A stretch of DNA of 64,000 nt from Dinoroseobacter sp049800835. GTDB taxonomy: Bacteria; Pseudomonadota; Alphaproteobacteria; Rhodobacterales; Rhodobacteraceae. The notes under the pieces are model-generated. The model searched no databases. It was not told the DNA's origin and was given only the letters and a program-made list of their open reading frames with translations. Made by a program: the position numbers and the translations under genes. Shown in pieces: positions 53,131 through 62,481 of this stretch. Location of the stretch: positions 62,001-126,000 of the forward strand of contig NZ_JBNAFU010000003.1 in assembly GCF_049800835.1 (NCBI RefSeq). Direction: 5' to 3'. Each line of letters opens with the position of its first letter. Position 1 is the first letter of the stretch.

Positions 53131-53847
53131 ATGGACACCATGATCTACACGGCGTTGTCGCGGCAGTCCGGTCTGAAATCGGAACTCGACATCATTGCGA
53201 ATAACCTTGCAAACGCCTCGACGACCGGCTTTCGCGCGGAGAGCCTCGTATTCTCAGAATACGTGAGCCAGCAGAGCCGCACGAGAGACTCGGTGTCTAT
53301 GACCGACATCGGCGCCCGCATCATCGATTCGTCGCAAGGTGCTTTGCGGCAAACCGGGGGTACGTTGGATATCGCGATCGAAGGCGAAGGGTACTTTCAA
53401 CTTGCCGGCGCCGAGGGGGTGCTGCTGACCCGCGCAGGGTCGTTCGCCAGCAACGAGAACGGTGAACTGGTGTCCCTCGAAGGCCGGCAGGTTCTGGACG
53501 AAGGTGGCGCTCCTATCTTCATCCCCCCCAATGCACGCGACATTTCTGTCGCGTCGGATGGAACTCTCAGCGCAGACGGTGCGCCGCTGTCGGTTGTTGG
53601 CGTCGTTGCGCCGATCAATGCAACAGCCATGGCGCGCGTTGGTGCAACGGCCTTTGCACCCAACGGCCCTGTGGAAATCGTCGAGGGCGCTACACTCCAC
53701 CAGGGTTTTCTCGAAACCTCGAACGTCAATCCCTTGGAAGAAGTGGCACGGATGATCGAGGTCCAACGACGCTACGAGTCCGTGAAATCATTCGCCGACC
53801 GAGAGCATGACCGTATCAAATCGGTCATCGACACACTTGGACGCTGA
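53131..53847 (+). CDS. flgF: flagellar rod protein FlgF
   Basis: Distal-rod subunit of 238 residues with N-terminal IIANNLANASTTGFRAE, the central GGTLDIAIEGEGYFQL and the C-terminal EEVARMIEVQRRYESVKSF. Twelve bases before flgG. Confidence 0.95.
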   Translation: MDTMIYTALSRQSGLKSELDIIANNLANASTTGFRAESLVFSEYVSQQSRTRDSVSMTDIGARIIDSSQGALRQTGGTLDIAIEGEGYFQLAGAEGVLLTRAGSFASNENGELVSLEGRQVLDEGGAPIFIPPNARDISVASDGTLSADGAPLSVVGVVAPINATAMARVGATAFAPNGPVEIVEGATLHQGFLETSNVNPLEEVARMIEVQRRYESVKSFADREHDRIKSVIDTLGR

Positions 53848-53858
53848 CGGAGACCGAA

Positions 53859-54644
53859 ATGAAAGCACTATATATCGCCGCCACCGGGATGAATGCCCAA
53901 CAGACCCGTGTGGAGGTTATCTCAAATAATCTCGCGAACATGGGTACGACAGGGTACAATACAAGGCGGGCAGAGTTCAGCGACCTTCTGTACCAGCAAG
54001 TCAAACAACCCGGTACGATCAACGCATCTGACGGCACTGTCCTGCCTACCGGTATCCAAATCGGCCTCGGCGTACGGACAGCTGCTGTCAGCGTGGAACT
54101 TGCACAGGGTGGCTTGACGCAAAGCGGCGGCGACCTCGACATCGCGATAGACGGAAACGGCTTCCTGGAGGTTGCCCTCGCCGATGGCACGGCTGGATTT
54201 ACCCGCGATGGCAGTCTTAAACGCTCGGCCGAAGGCGTCATCGTCACATCGGACGGCTATGCGCTTCAACCCGAAATCGTAATTCCAGACGATGCGAGCC
54301 GGATTTCGATTAATTCGGAAGGTGAGATCTTCGCATACTTTCGCGACAGAACGGAACCCGAAGAATTGGGCCAAATCGAGCTCGCCACGTTTCCAAACGC
54401 AAAAGGACTTGAAGCGATTGGCGGCAATCTGTTTCTAGAGTCCAACGCATCCGGTCCTCCGATTAATGCAACCCCAGGCTTGGATGGTTTGGGAACCATC
54501 CGCCAAGGCTACCTCGAAGGATCGTCCGTGGACGCAGTGCGCGAGATAACCGAACTGATCGAGGCGCAACGAGGGTATGAACTCAATTCCAAGGTCATGA
54601 CCGCAGCTGACCAGATGATGAGTGCTACGTCACAGGTCAGATAA
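53859..54644 (+). CDS. flgG: flagellar distal rod protein FlgG
   Basis: Main distal-rod subunit, 261 residues: MKALYIAATGMNAQQTRVEV, ISNNLANMGTTGYNTRRAEF, GGDLDIAIDGNGFLEV and the ending VREITELIEAQRGYELNSKV. Its TAA overlaps the flgA ATG (TAATG). Confidence 0.96.
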   Translation: MKALYIAATGMNAQQTRVEVISNNLANMGTTGYNTRRAEFSDLLYQQVKQPGTINASDGTVLPTGIQIGLGVRTAAVSVELAQGGLTQSGGDLDIAIDGNGFLEVALADGTAGFTRDGSLKRSAEGVIVTSDGYALQPEIVIPDDASRISINSEGEIFAYFRDRTEPEELGQIELATFPNAKGLEAIGGNLFLESNASGPPINATPGLDGLGTIRQGYLEGSSVDAVREITELIEAQRGYELNSKVMTAADQMMSATSQVR

Positions 54645-55060
54645 TGCGTCTTCTTCTCATTGCTCTCATTCTCGCGCCGATATCCGGCCAGGCGGACTCG
54701 CTTCTGGCAGCGAGAACAATACGGTCACAGACCATTTTGACCGAGGATGACATCACAAAGTCGGAACAGGTATTTGCAGGTGCGATTTCTGACCCGTCAC
54801 AAGTCATAGGGATGGAAAGTCGCGAGATAATTTATGCCGGTCGGCCAATTACTGTAGGCCAGCTCGGACGCCCCGCACTTATCCAAAGGAACGAAATCAT
54901 TACGCTTATTTTCGAAACGCCCATCATGCGGATTGAGACCGAAGCGCGATCCCTGGGAAGGGCAGGCCTTGGTGAAACGGTTCGCGTGATGAACTTGAAC
55001 TCCCGAACCACAGTCTCCGGGACGGTCACAGCGTCCGGGCACGTTCTTGTGGGAAAATAA
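54644..55060 (+). CDS. flgA: flagellar P-ring assembly protein FlgA
   Basis: Periplasmic chaperone of P-ring subunit FlgI. The 138-residue precursor has a signal peptide (MRLLLIALILAPISGQADS) and the SAF-type domain (GMESREIIYAGRPITVGQLG; ARSLGRAGLGETVRVMNLNS; GTVTASGHVLVG). It is short but complete for the family. flgI is not in the window. Confidence 0.92.
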   Translation: MRLLLIALILAPISGQADSLLAARTIRSQTILTEDDITKSEQVFAGAISDPSQVIGMESREIIYAGRPITVGQLGRPALIQRNEIITLIFETPIMRIETEARSLGRAGLGETVRVMNLNSRTTVSGTVTASGHVLVGK

Positions 55061-55073
55061 GGAAAGGACGAAG

Positions 55074-55805
55074 ATGCGAAATACTGTCTTCATCGTGCTC
55101 TGCGCAACCTTCGCACTTTCATCTTGCGGGCGTCTCAAGGATGTTGGGCAAACGCCGGAGTTTACGGCCTCGGCTGGAAATTCCGAGTATCTTGCGATGA
55201 CGGTTCCGACACTTCCACAAAGCCTGACGACTCAAATTCCAACTGAGGAAGCCTCACTATGGAGCGGCAGTCGAAACTCGCTGCTCGGCGACAGAAGAGC
55301 GAGTAATGCGGGCGATATCCTTACAGTCGTGATCGAGATCGATGACCGCGCTGAGATCTCCAACAGTACGGATCGGTCTCGCTCGGGGTCCGAGGAGCTC
55401 GAGATTGAAGAGTTCTTTGGAATTCCGCAGCGTATCGCACCTCAGCTTCCGGACGGCGCATCTTTGGGATCAGCAGTCAGTACCAATTCGAACAGCAGCT
55501 CGGAAGGCGAAGGATCCATTAGTCGACGCGAGAAGCTCACCCTTCGGATTGCTGCAACCGTTATTGGGCTAATGCCAAACGGCGTATTTCAGATACAGGG
55601 GAGTCAGGAAGTGCGCGTAAACTATGAACTCAGGGAGCTGATCGTTTCCGGCTTTGTAAGGCCGGAGGATATCTCGAGACAAAACGAGATCACATATGAC
55701 AAGATAGCTTCTGCAAGAATATCGTATGGTGGTCGCGGCCAGATTTCCGATGTGCAGCAGCCAAGATATGGCCAGCAGATCACAGACATTCTCTTGCCGT
55801 TCTGA
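55074..55805 (+). CDS. flgH: flagellar L-ring lipoprotein FlgH
   Basis: Outer-membrane ring protein, 243 residues from the ATG at 55074. The lipobox is LSSC (FALSSCGRLKDVG), so it is a lipoprotein. Family segments: NAGDILTVVIEIDDRAEISNS, FQIQGSQEVRVNYELRELIV and the ending RYGQQITDILLPF. GGAAAGGACG precedes the ATG. Confidence 0.95.
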   Translation: MRNTVFIVLCATFALSSCGRLKDVGQTPEFTASAGNSEYLAMTVPTLPQSLTTQIPTEEASLWSGSRNSLLGDRRASNAGDILTVVIEIDDRAEISNSTDRSRSGSEELEIEEFFGIPQRIAPQLPDGASLGSAVSTNSNSSSEGEGSISRREKLTLRIAATVIGLMPNGVFQIQGSQEVRVNYELRELIVSGFVRPEDISRQNEITYDKIASARISYGGRGQISDVQQPRYGQQITDILLPF

Positions 55806-55813
55806 AACCCGTC

Positions 55814-56308
55814 ATGAGACTAATCTTGCCGGTCTTGGGAGGTCTTATCGGGGTCGCAGGCGGCGTCGGCGCTGCTTATATACTGTCGGAGCCGGTTGAA
55901 CCAGAAGTCGTGGAGGAAGAGCTCACGTCACCCGCAGAGTTGATTGCACCTCAGGATGATCCCGAACTCGCGGCTGAGCTTGGACTGGAATATATCAGGC
56001 TGAACAACCAATTCGTCGTACCTGTTGTGAGAAATGGTGCCGTTTCTGCCCTGGTCATTCTTTCTCTTACGGTCGAAGCTGATGCCGGCACCCGGGAGGC
56101 CGTTTTTGCCATGGAGCCCAAACTGCGGGATGCGCTGCTCTCGACCTTGTTCGATCACGCCAACACCGGTGGCTTCGAAGGCGTTTTCACAGAAACGCAC
56201 ACGCTCGCCGGTCTTCGCGCAGCTTTGCGAGAGACGGCAAAGTCACTCATGCCAGAAACAATTCGCGACATCCTGATCATGGATCTGGTACGGCAGGATA
56301 CAACTTAA
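55814..56308 (+). CDS. fliL: flagellar basal body-associated protein FliL
   Basis: 164 residues: one N-terminal membrane helix (ILPVLGGLIGVAGGVGAAYIL), an acidic linker and a periplasmic stomatin-like domain (VVPVVRNGAVSALVILSLTVE, ending in ETIRDILIMDLVRQD). It surrounds the stator in other bacteria. Its stop is interlocked with that of the convergent FliJ-like gene (TTAA at 56305-56308). Confidence 0.88.
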   Translation: MRLILPVLGGLIGVAGGVGAAYILSEPVEPEVVEEELTSPAELIAPQDDPELAAELGLEYIRLNNQFVVPVVRNGAVSALVILSLTVEADAGTREAVFAMEPKLRDALLSTLFDHANTGGFEGVFTETHTLAGLRAALRETAKSLMPETIRDILIMDLVRQDTT

Positions 56309-56685
56309 TCGTATTCGGATCTTTTCAGACGCGCCTTTCTCTCGGCCGCGGCTGCCCCCTTCGCAAGGGTCTTCACAACCAGTTCCTTCGCGGCGGCCTT
56401 TTTATGAATGTGTTCAAGTTCGGCTAAACGAACTCTAGCCTCGATCAACGTACTGTTCGTCTCTTCGATTTTCTTCCATGCCCAATTCTCATGCTTTATC
56501 TGATGTTCGATATCGAGCGAATCTCGAGACCCTCGGCGCGCGTTTTGAACCGAAACGCGCAAGGCTGAGACAGTGTCTTGCAATTCTCGACACGCCTTGA
56601 GTTGAGATACGTATTCGATCTCTGAACGCAACTTTGCTGCGTGCGCCAGATCGAGCAACTGGTTTAGGTGTGCGTCCGGTCTCAA
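56305..56685 (-). CDS. coiled-coil protein, possible FliJ
   Basis: 126 residues, nearly all charged helix with long heptad stretches (LKACRELQDTVSALRVSVQN; EETNSTLIEARVRLAELEHI; LAKGAAAAERKARLKRSEYD). FliJ, the export-ATPase stalk, has this size and make-up but little sequence signature, so the call rests on context next to flhB. The only start that keeps the frame is TTG at 56685, sharing TTGA with the flhB stop. Confidence 0.6.
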   Translation of the reverse strand: MRPDAHLNQLLDLAHAAKLRSEIEYVSQLKACRELQDTVSALRVSVQNARRGSRDSLDIEHQIKHENWAWKKIEETNSTLIEARVRLAELEHIHKKAAAKELVVKTLAKGAAAAERKARLKRSEYD

Positions 56686-57758
56686 CCGAGTTTTCTCTTC
56701 TTCAACGCATCGGAGAAACGTATTGCGGCGGCAACAGCCCTGAAATGCTCGGGTCTGATTTTGTCCCCGATCTCACACAGCTTGTGCAAACTGCGCGCTG
56801 TCAGAGGATCCCGTCTGACAGGAACTCCGTTCTCATATGCTATTTCCCTGATTCTAAGTGCGATTTCGTCAACACCTTTGGCAACAACGATCGGTACAGA
56901 CCCTCCGTCACGATCCCACTTGAGCGCAACCGCAAAGTGTGTCGGATTAACAACAACAACGTCTGCATCGGGCACATTCGTCAGCCCGCCTTGACGCGCC
57001 CTCTCTTCCGCGCGCTGCCTCCGCTTGGACCGCAATAAAGGGTCACCTTCATTTTCCTTCGCTTCGTCCTGGGCTTCCTTGCGAGACATCCGTAGCTTCT
57101 TCAGGTGAAAGGCCCGTTGGACGAGATAATCGATTACTCCGACGCCAAGCGCGAGACCTGAGCATGTCACGCAAAACAGAATGAGCAACTCAAGCGAGAA
57201 CCTCCACCCCTCCGAAAGGCTCTGATCCAAAAGATTGTACAGTTCGTTAAATTCGCCCTTCAGAAGAAAGAATCCGATGATAAATAAAATAGATAACTTC
57301 AGCGCACTCTTGAAAAACTCAAATAAACCTTTTGGTCCAAACTTATTCTTAATACCGGAAACCAAAGAGATGTTAGATAACTTTGGCATTATCCTTTGTG
57401 ACGAAAATACAAAGTCACGCATCACGAGTGGAACGCCAACTGACGAAACTCCTGACACAATAAGAATAAGCAAAAAAAGGGGCAAAATCGATGAAATGAT
57501 GCCAAGGTGTTGCAAGATCAAAGCGTCTAGGCCTGCATTTGATTGAATCCATGCATCGCCAGACCAATAGTAAGAGAGTCGCACTTCGAACTCTGGATAC
57601 GCAACCAAAGAGAAGAGCGTAACCACCATCACTGTAAGAATTATTCCAAAGGCCGAAGATAGTTCCGATGATCTGACAACATCGCCTTTCTCTTTTGCTG
57701 ACTTCAGCCGTTTCTCAGAGGCTTCAAATTCCTTTTCTCCACTGTCACTTTCACTCAT
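56682..57758 (-). CDS. flhB: flagellar export switch protein FlhB
   Basis: 358 residues: four membrane helices in the first 215 and a cytoplasmic domain with the self-cleavage site NPTH (271-274) in VVVNPTHFAVALKW. Works with FliK to switch from hook to filament export. Three bases after fliR. The DNA from about 57200 to 57500 is notably AT-rich. Confidence 0.96.
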   Translation of the reverse strand: MSESDSGEKEFEASEKRLKSAKEKGDVVRSSELSSAFGIILTVMVVTLFSLVAYPEFEVRLSYYWSGDAWIQSNAGLDALILQHLGIISSILPLFLLILIVSGVSSVGVPLVMRDFVFSSQRIMPKLSNISLVSGIKNKFGPKGLFEFFKSALKLSILFIIGFFLLKGEFNELYNLLDQSLSEGWRFSLELLILFCVTCSGLALGVGVIDYLVQRAFHLKKLRMSRKEAQDEAKENEGDPLLRSKRRQRAEERARQGGLTNVPDADVVVVNPTHFAVALKWDRDGGSVPIVVAKGVDEIALRIREIAYENGVPVRRDPLTARSLHKLCEIGDKIRPEHFRAVAAAIRFSDALKKRKLG

Positions 57759-57761
57759 CGC

Positions 57762-58505
57762 TTACCATCCCCGCAATTCGTGCAGTTGTGCAATCCACGC
57801 TCCAAGTGCCAAAGGCAGGAAAATGACAAGAGTCAGCAAAAAACCCCCAACCAGAAGCGGAGCTCCGACAAACGCGACCATCAGTTGGGGCATCGCGCGA
57901 TTCATGAAACCAAGAAAGGCGTTGTACAGGATGTTGAGTGCGACGAATGGCATTGCGAGAATAACAGCGACCCTGACAACCGTGCCTCCAACGTCCAAAA
58001 CTGACGTTAGAAGAATCTGAGCGTAGCTTTCTTCAGATGAGCAAATCAGCGGCGTGTTTTGAAGTGCAGCGACAAAATCGATATGCACATCAATGGAGGC
58101 CAGAATGAATAGGCCGGCAAAAAGGACAAGCTGTCCTACAGCTGGTGACATATCACCCGCAACACTCGGGCCAAGAATCTGCGAAAGCGAGCTTAGCTGT
58201 GAAAGAAAGGCGCCAAAAACCTGTAGAATGAAAACCGAAGCGCGCAAAAGAACACCGAGCTGTAGCCCTGAGATCAGGCTTTGTATGAGTATCACATTGC
58301 TTTCAACGCTTTGGCACCTTAGCTCCAGAATGGTTTCAGCTCGCGACGGAAACAGGATAAAAGAGAACAGGATCAAGCATACGACTTTGATACGCACCGA
58401 CAGCATTCGCTCCCCATAAATTGGTGCAAGTAGCAAGAAACCGGAGACCTGTAGGAACGTGGACTGGATCGCAACACTTGATAGGTATGCCAAGAACTCA
58501 TTCAT
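57762..58505 (-). CDS. fliR: flagellar export gate protein FliR
   Basis: 247 residues with about six hydrophobic helices; it forms the export gate with FliP and FliQ. Recognisable segments: GPSVAGDMSPAVGQLVLFAGLFI and the C-terminal VGAPLLVGGFLLTLVIFLP. The start overlaps the flhA stop by 4 bases. Confidence 0.94.
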   Translation of the reverse strand: MNEFLAYLSSVAIQSTFLQVSGFLLLAPIYGERMLSVRIKVVCLILFSFILFPSRAETILELRCQSVESNVILIQSLISGLQLGVLLRASVFILQVFGAFLSQLSSLSQILGPSVAGDMSPAVGQLVLFAGLFILASIDVHIDFVAALQNTPLICSSEESYAQILLTSVLDVGGTVVRVAVILAMPFVALNILYNAFLGFMNRAMPQLMVAFVGAPLLVGGFLLTLVIFLPLALGAWIAQLHELRGW

Positions 58506-60571
58506 TGCGATGGCGCTGCAACAAGACCAACAAGCGACATGTTCTTCTCGCCTCGCAACTCTTCGTAACTCACGACATCTGCCTGAATATCCTTTGACTT
58601 GAGAATGGAATAGAGAAATCTGCGTCGCACCTGTGAAGTCACAAAAACAATCGGCAGTCCTTTCTCGGAAATCGTCTTTACCTTCTCTACAGCAGCATCG
58701 ACCAAAGACTGAAAAAGATCAGGTGGTAGCGCAACAGTTGGAAAGCCGCTCCCTGCACTGGAGTACTTCAAGAAAATATCTTCCCACTCCCTGTCGAGTT
58801 GAAGGAGAGAAAGTTCACCATTCTCCGATTTGACCTTCTCAAGGATCTGCATACTCATCGCCTGACGAACCTTCTCAAGTATTGCGTCAGATGACTTCTC
58901 GTATTGCGCTGCTTCTGCCGTTATCTCGATAATTCTCGGAAGGTTTTTTATAGAAACACCCTCTTCCAAGAGCATGCGCAAAATCGATAGCAGCACTTCC
59001 TTTGAAATTCTTTCCGGAATCGTTTCCGCTATGAGGTTTCTATTTTCGGCTGCACGTACGGTATCCGAAATTTCGGTAATCCGGTTCAGGATATCGTTGA
59101 GGGCGCGCATCGTCAGAAGTTGAGAAAGATTGTTCTTTATGACTTCAAGCAAGTGCGTCGAAATCATCTCGATAGGGCTGATGACGCCATGTCCGAGTTT
59201 TTCGACCTCTGCTCGTGTGCTCTTCGGAACCCACAGAGCTGATGCGCCGAAGACCGGTTCCTGAACTGGCACCTGCCCTTTGATCGACATGTCCTGATCA
59301 TCTGTCAGCACTAGATAGTGGTGCACCATGGCTTCTGCGCTCGCAACTTTGACACCTTGTATGCGCAGAACGTATCGACCCGGGGGTAGCGCGGGATCAT
59401 CCGTGATCCGGACTTCCGGCAGGACAACGCCGAAATCAGTGGCAATGTGCCGACGCAAACCGTCTACGCGAGCCTCAAGGCCTGATATCGGGTCAAGGAC
59501 CTGTCCAATGAGATTGGGCGCAATGCTTAGATGGATCTCGTCCACATCGAGAAGGTCAACAAGCTTCGGTTCATTGTCGGCTTGGGAAGCATCGGACGGG
59601 TCTTCCACTTCTCCATCTGGCTCCTGCCGCGCCCTGTTCACAAAATAAAGCGCGGTCGCGCCGACAGCGAGGGCAAAGAAAGGGAGAAAGGGCATTCCCG
59701 GAAAGACGGCAAAAACAGTCATGATGCCTGCCACCAAAAGTAGTGCTTCCGGGAATCTACCGATCTGACGTCCGAGGGCTGTATCTGTCCGGTCGGTCAG
59801 GCCTGATCGTGCGAGCAAAAGACCGGAAGCCACTGAAATCACGACCGCCGGAATTTGCGTGACCAGTCCGTCCCCGATCGTCAGGATCGCATAAACCTCA
59901 AAAGCATCGCCGACGGTTAACCCATGAACCAGGGTGCCGACCAATAGTCCTGCAACAATGTTGAGCAGCGTAATCAAAAGACCCGCAATGGCATCCCCTT
60001 TCACAAATTTGGATGCCCCGTCCAGCGAGCCGAGAAAGCTTGCCTCGGCCTGCTCGGTAGCACGCCTGACCTTTGCTTCCTCGTGCGAGATTGCGCCGGC
60101 AGCCACATCACTATCAATTGCAAGTTGGCGCCCTGGCATACCATCAAGAGCGAACCGCGCACCAACCTCGGCCATGCGCGCAGCGCCTTTGGTGATGACC
60201 ATGAAATTAACGATAAGAATGACGCAAAATGTAATGATCCCAAGTAGAAGACTGCCGCCCATAATGAAGCTTGCGAAACCTTCTATAACACTTCCCGCTG
60301 CTGATGTTCCCGTATGTCCCTCTGAAAGGATCAGTTTGGTCGATGAGACATTGAGAGAAAGGCGTAACATCAGTGACCCCAGAAGGATCGATGGAAACGC
60401 AGAGAAATCCAAAGGACGCTCAATAAACAGAGTGACCGTGAAGATCGTGATCGCAATTCCAAAAGAAAATGCGAGGCCAAGGTCCAGAACGAAAGAGGGG
60501 ACAGGCAAGATCATCATGACAATGATTGCCATCAGGAATACGACCAAAGCTGCGGTTGATTGGGCGCCCAT
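58502..60571 (-). CDS. flhA: flagellar export protein FlhA
   Basis: 689 residues: eight membrane helices (about 1-310) and a large cytoplasmic docking ring. The FHIPEP region is visible (NVSSTKLILSEGHTGTSAAG, then FVVITKGAARMAEVGARFAL-like sequence and DGMPGRQLAIDSDV). It opens the flhA-fliR-flhB-fliJ-like run. Five bases follow the upstream unknown gene. Confidence 0.96.
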   Translation of the reverse strand: MGAQSTAALVVFLMAIIVMMILPVPSFVLDLGLAFSFGIAITIFTVTLFIERPLDFSAFPSILLGSLMLRLSLNVSSTKLILSEGHTGTSAAGSVIEGFASFIMGGSLLLGIITFCVILIVNFMVITKGAARMAEVGARFALDGMPGRQLAIDSDVAAGAISHEEAKVRRATEQAEASFLGSLDGASKFVKGDAIAGLLITLLNIVAGLLVGTLVHGLTVGDAFEVYAILTIGDGLVTQIPAVVISVASGLLLARSGLTDRTDTALGRQIGRFPEALLLVAGIMTVFAVFPGMPFLPFFALAVGATALYFVNRARQEPDGEVEDPSDASQADNEPKLVDLLDVDEIHLSIAPNLIGQVLDPISGLEARVDGLRRHIATDFGVVLPEVRITDDPALPPGRYVLRIQGVKVASAEAMVHHYLVLTDDQDMSIKGQVPVQEPVFGASALWVPKSTRAEVEKLGHGVISPIEMISTHLLEVIKNNLSQLLTMRALNDILNRITEISDTVRAAENRNLIAETIPERISKEVLLSILRMLLEEGVSIKNLPRIIEITAEAAQYEKSSDAILEKVRQAMSMQILEKVKSENGELSLLQLDREWEDIFLKYSSAGSGFPTVALPPDLFQSLVDAAVEKVKTISEKGLPIVFVTSQVRRRFLYSILKSKDIQADVVSYEELRGEKNMSLVGLVAAPSQ

Positions 60572-60576
60572 ACCAG

Positions 60577-62481
60577 CTACTCCAGATCGCTGCCGACAAT
60601 CGTTGCAAGCCGCTCCAGTCTTTCGGTAAGCGTCTGGGGGGGCGTCCGGTTCGATGCGGGCTGAGTGGCGTGGTTGACCGCGGCTCCCTGCGCCTCTGCG
60701 GAGGAATACGCCGGCGCGTTTTGCTCAAGCCACGCGCCGATTGCCACGGGGGTCATCGATGCCCCGTTCGGTACCAGAACATCTCCCCCCCAGTTTGAGA
60801 GATACGACTTCAACAGGAGGGAATGGAATTCATCCTCTTCGTCCGAGAGAAGCGCGAAGCTTTCCTGCAAGAGAGCCTGTTCAAGGGTTGCGTGGTTCGC
60901 CGTCATCACGTCGAGAGCTTCGCGCGTCAAGGACGGGTTACGCCGATGCAACGCGTAGCGCAGCTTCAACCTCGCAAGGTCTTGTCCTGCTGGCTCCCTT
61001 CGAAACTGAAAAATCGCCGCATCAATGAAAAGCAAATCTTCCGTTGCAAGGTCCAGATCCTGATCAATCGCCCTTTGAAGCAACCGTTGCAAAGCCTTGG
61101 TTGACCCCCTGTCAACTTCAGCCAATGCCGCCGCCGTTTCCGTATTGGGGTCCAGACCGAGTGCGTCCGCTCCCTCGGGCGCCATGTCGATCCGGGCCAA
61201 GTCCATCGCAGCCGCCGGGTCGAGTTTCTGAGCATTCTCAGCCACCCGCCGGGCTTGCGCGGTTCGCCCGGAAGCCAGCAACTTTTCAGCCAGCGGGGGA
61301 CCAATATATCGCCTGAGCTGCGCCGACAGGTTGAAAAACTGAAGCACTGCCTTGTCGGCACCCGCGTCGGTCACATTTGGCGCCACCGAACTCGCGAGAA
61401 GCGCCCAGATCAGCTCCGGTGACTCACATCCGATGGCCTCGGAAAACGTCCCGTCTGGAAGGGGTTTTCGCGCGACCGTAAGCGCGATGCTCGACAGGTA
61501 ATCAACTTCGGGAATGCCCTGCGGCAGCAGCGATAGAGTAGACTTTGCCTCCACCGCAAAACCCAGGGCTATCTCCGCAGCGGCCAGTTCGAGCGCCGAT
61601 TGAACGACGACACGGTCAAGGTCGTTGAACAGTTTTCCCCGAAGCCCGGCCAGCTGATCGAACGAAACCTCTTGCGGCAATTGATACCGTTTCACCGACT
61701 TGACGCATTGCGGTGCATCTCCCTCAATCGCAAGGATGGTCGTGCGTGCGCGGTCGCTTTCGATCTGCGTTTGGACCTGAGCGGGTGCAGGTTTGTCGGG
61801 TGCCTTTTCCGGTTGATCCGGGTCATCTGTCGCGACGATTTCACCTGCGGGTCGAAAGTCGGAAGCTGCGACAAGCCCTTGCGTCATGGCCCGAGAGAGC
61901 GCGTTAACGAGGTCACGCTCAACCGTGCCGATGTTCACTTGGGTTGCCGGAGGTCGTGACTGTGCGAAGTCCGGCTCTGGTAGAAACGATCTTTCAGGCA
62001 CAGTTGGAACCGTCCCCACCGGGAAAATGGCCTTTCGTTCTGCGCCTCGCTCCTCCGTTTTCGAACCGGTTTCTAGTTTGCTCACCGGAACAGACAGGTT
62101 TTCTTCAAAGTTGCTTGTGCGCGGTGCTGGTCCATCTTTGAAGTCCAGGACGATGCGGCCGTTTCTGATCTCGAACGCATCCGCATAGCACTCTGTACAG
62201 GCGAGCTGAAAAACAAGGAGTTCCGTTTCCGAATCATACAGAACATCCGCGACACGTGTTCGGGGTATCATGCGGAAAACATTGGACAGACCCGATGGTG
62301 TGACGAGGGTTTCCGCAGCAAACGCATACCCTCCTGCGTATCTGCCGAACTTCCAATCCCCAGCGTCCGGCAACTCCACAACAATCCGAGAGAAATCGGC
62401 GTGCTCACCGGACCGAAGCACAGTTGCTTGCGCTGGCACAGCCGCAAAAAGCCCAAGCAAAACGACCCAACTCAGCCGCAT
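60577..62481 (-). CDS. exported AMIN-like / helical-repeat protein coupled to motA
   Basis: 634 residues, no named family. A signal peptide (RLSWVVLLGLFAAVPAQA) is followed by an AMIN-like domain at about 20-115 (DFSRIVVELP; FRMIPRTRVADVLYDSETE; RNGRIVLDFKDGP). Then come a disordered, acidic and proline-rich linker (115-260) and a long helical repeat region at about 260-590 with TPR/Sel1-like pairs (AAEIALGFAVEAKSTLSLLP; LAEKLLASGRTAQARRVAEN). It is expected in the periplasm. The ATG overlaps the motA stop by one base (TGATG), and flhA follows by 5 bases. Its position after motE- and motA-like genes makes a stator-associated periplasmic role, like MotC of rhizobia, plausible but unproven. Confidence 0.8.
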   Translation of the reverse strand: MRLSWVVLLGLFAAVPAQATVLRSGEHADFSRIVVELPDAGDWKFGRYAGGYAFAAETLVTPSGLSNVFRMIPRTRVADVLYDSETELLVFQLACTECYADAFEIRNGRIVLDFKDGPAPRTSNFEENLSVPVSKLETGSKTEERGAERKAIFPVGTVPTVPERSFLPEPDFAQSRPPATQVNIGTVERDLVNALSRAMTQGLVAASDFRPAGEIVATDDPDQPEKAPDKPAPAQVQTQIESDRARTTILAIEGDAPQCVKSVKRYQLPQEVSFDQLAGLRGKLFNDLDRVVVQSALELAAAEIALGFAVEAKSTLSLLPQGIPEVDYLSSIALTVARKPLPDGTFSEAIGCESPELIWALLASSVAPNVTDAGADKAVLQFFNLSAQLRRYIGPPLAEKLLASGRTAQARRVAENAQKLDPAAAMDLARIDMAPEGADALGLDPNTETAAALAEVDRGSTKALQRLLQRAIDQDLDLATEDLLFIDAAIFQFRREPAGQDLARLKLRYALHRRNPSLTREALDVMTANHATLEQALLQESFALLSDEEDEFHSLLLKSYLSNWGGDVLVPNGASMTPVAIGAWLEQNAPAYSSAEAQGAAVNHATQPASNRTPPQTLTERLERLATIVGSDLE

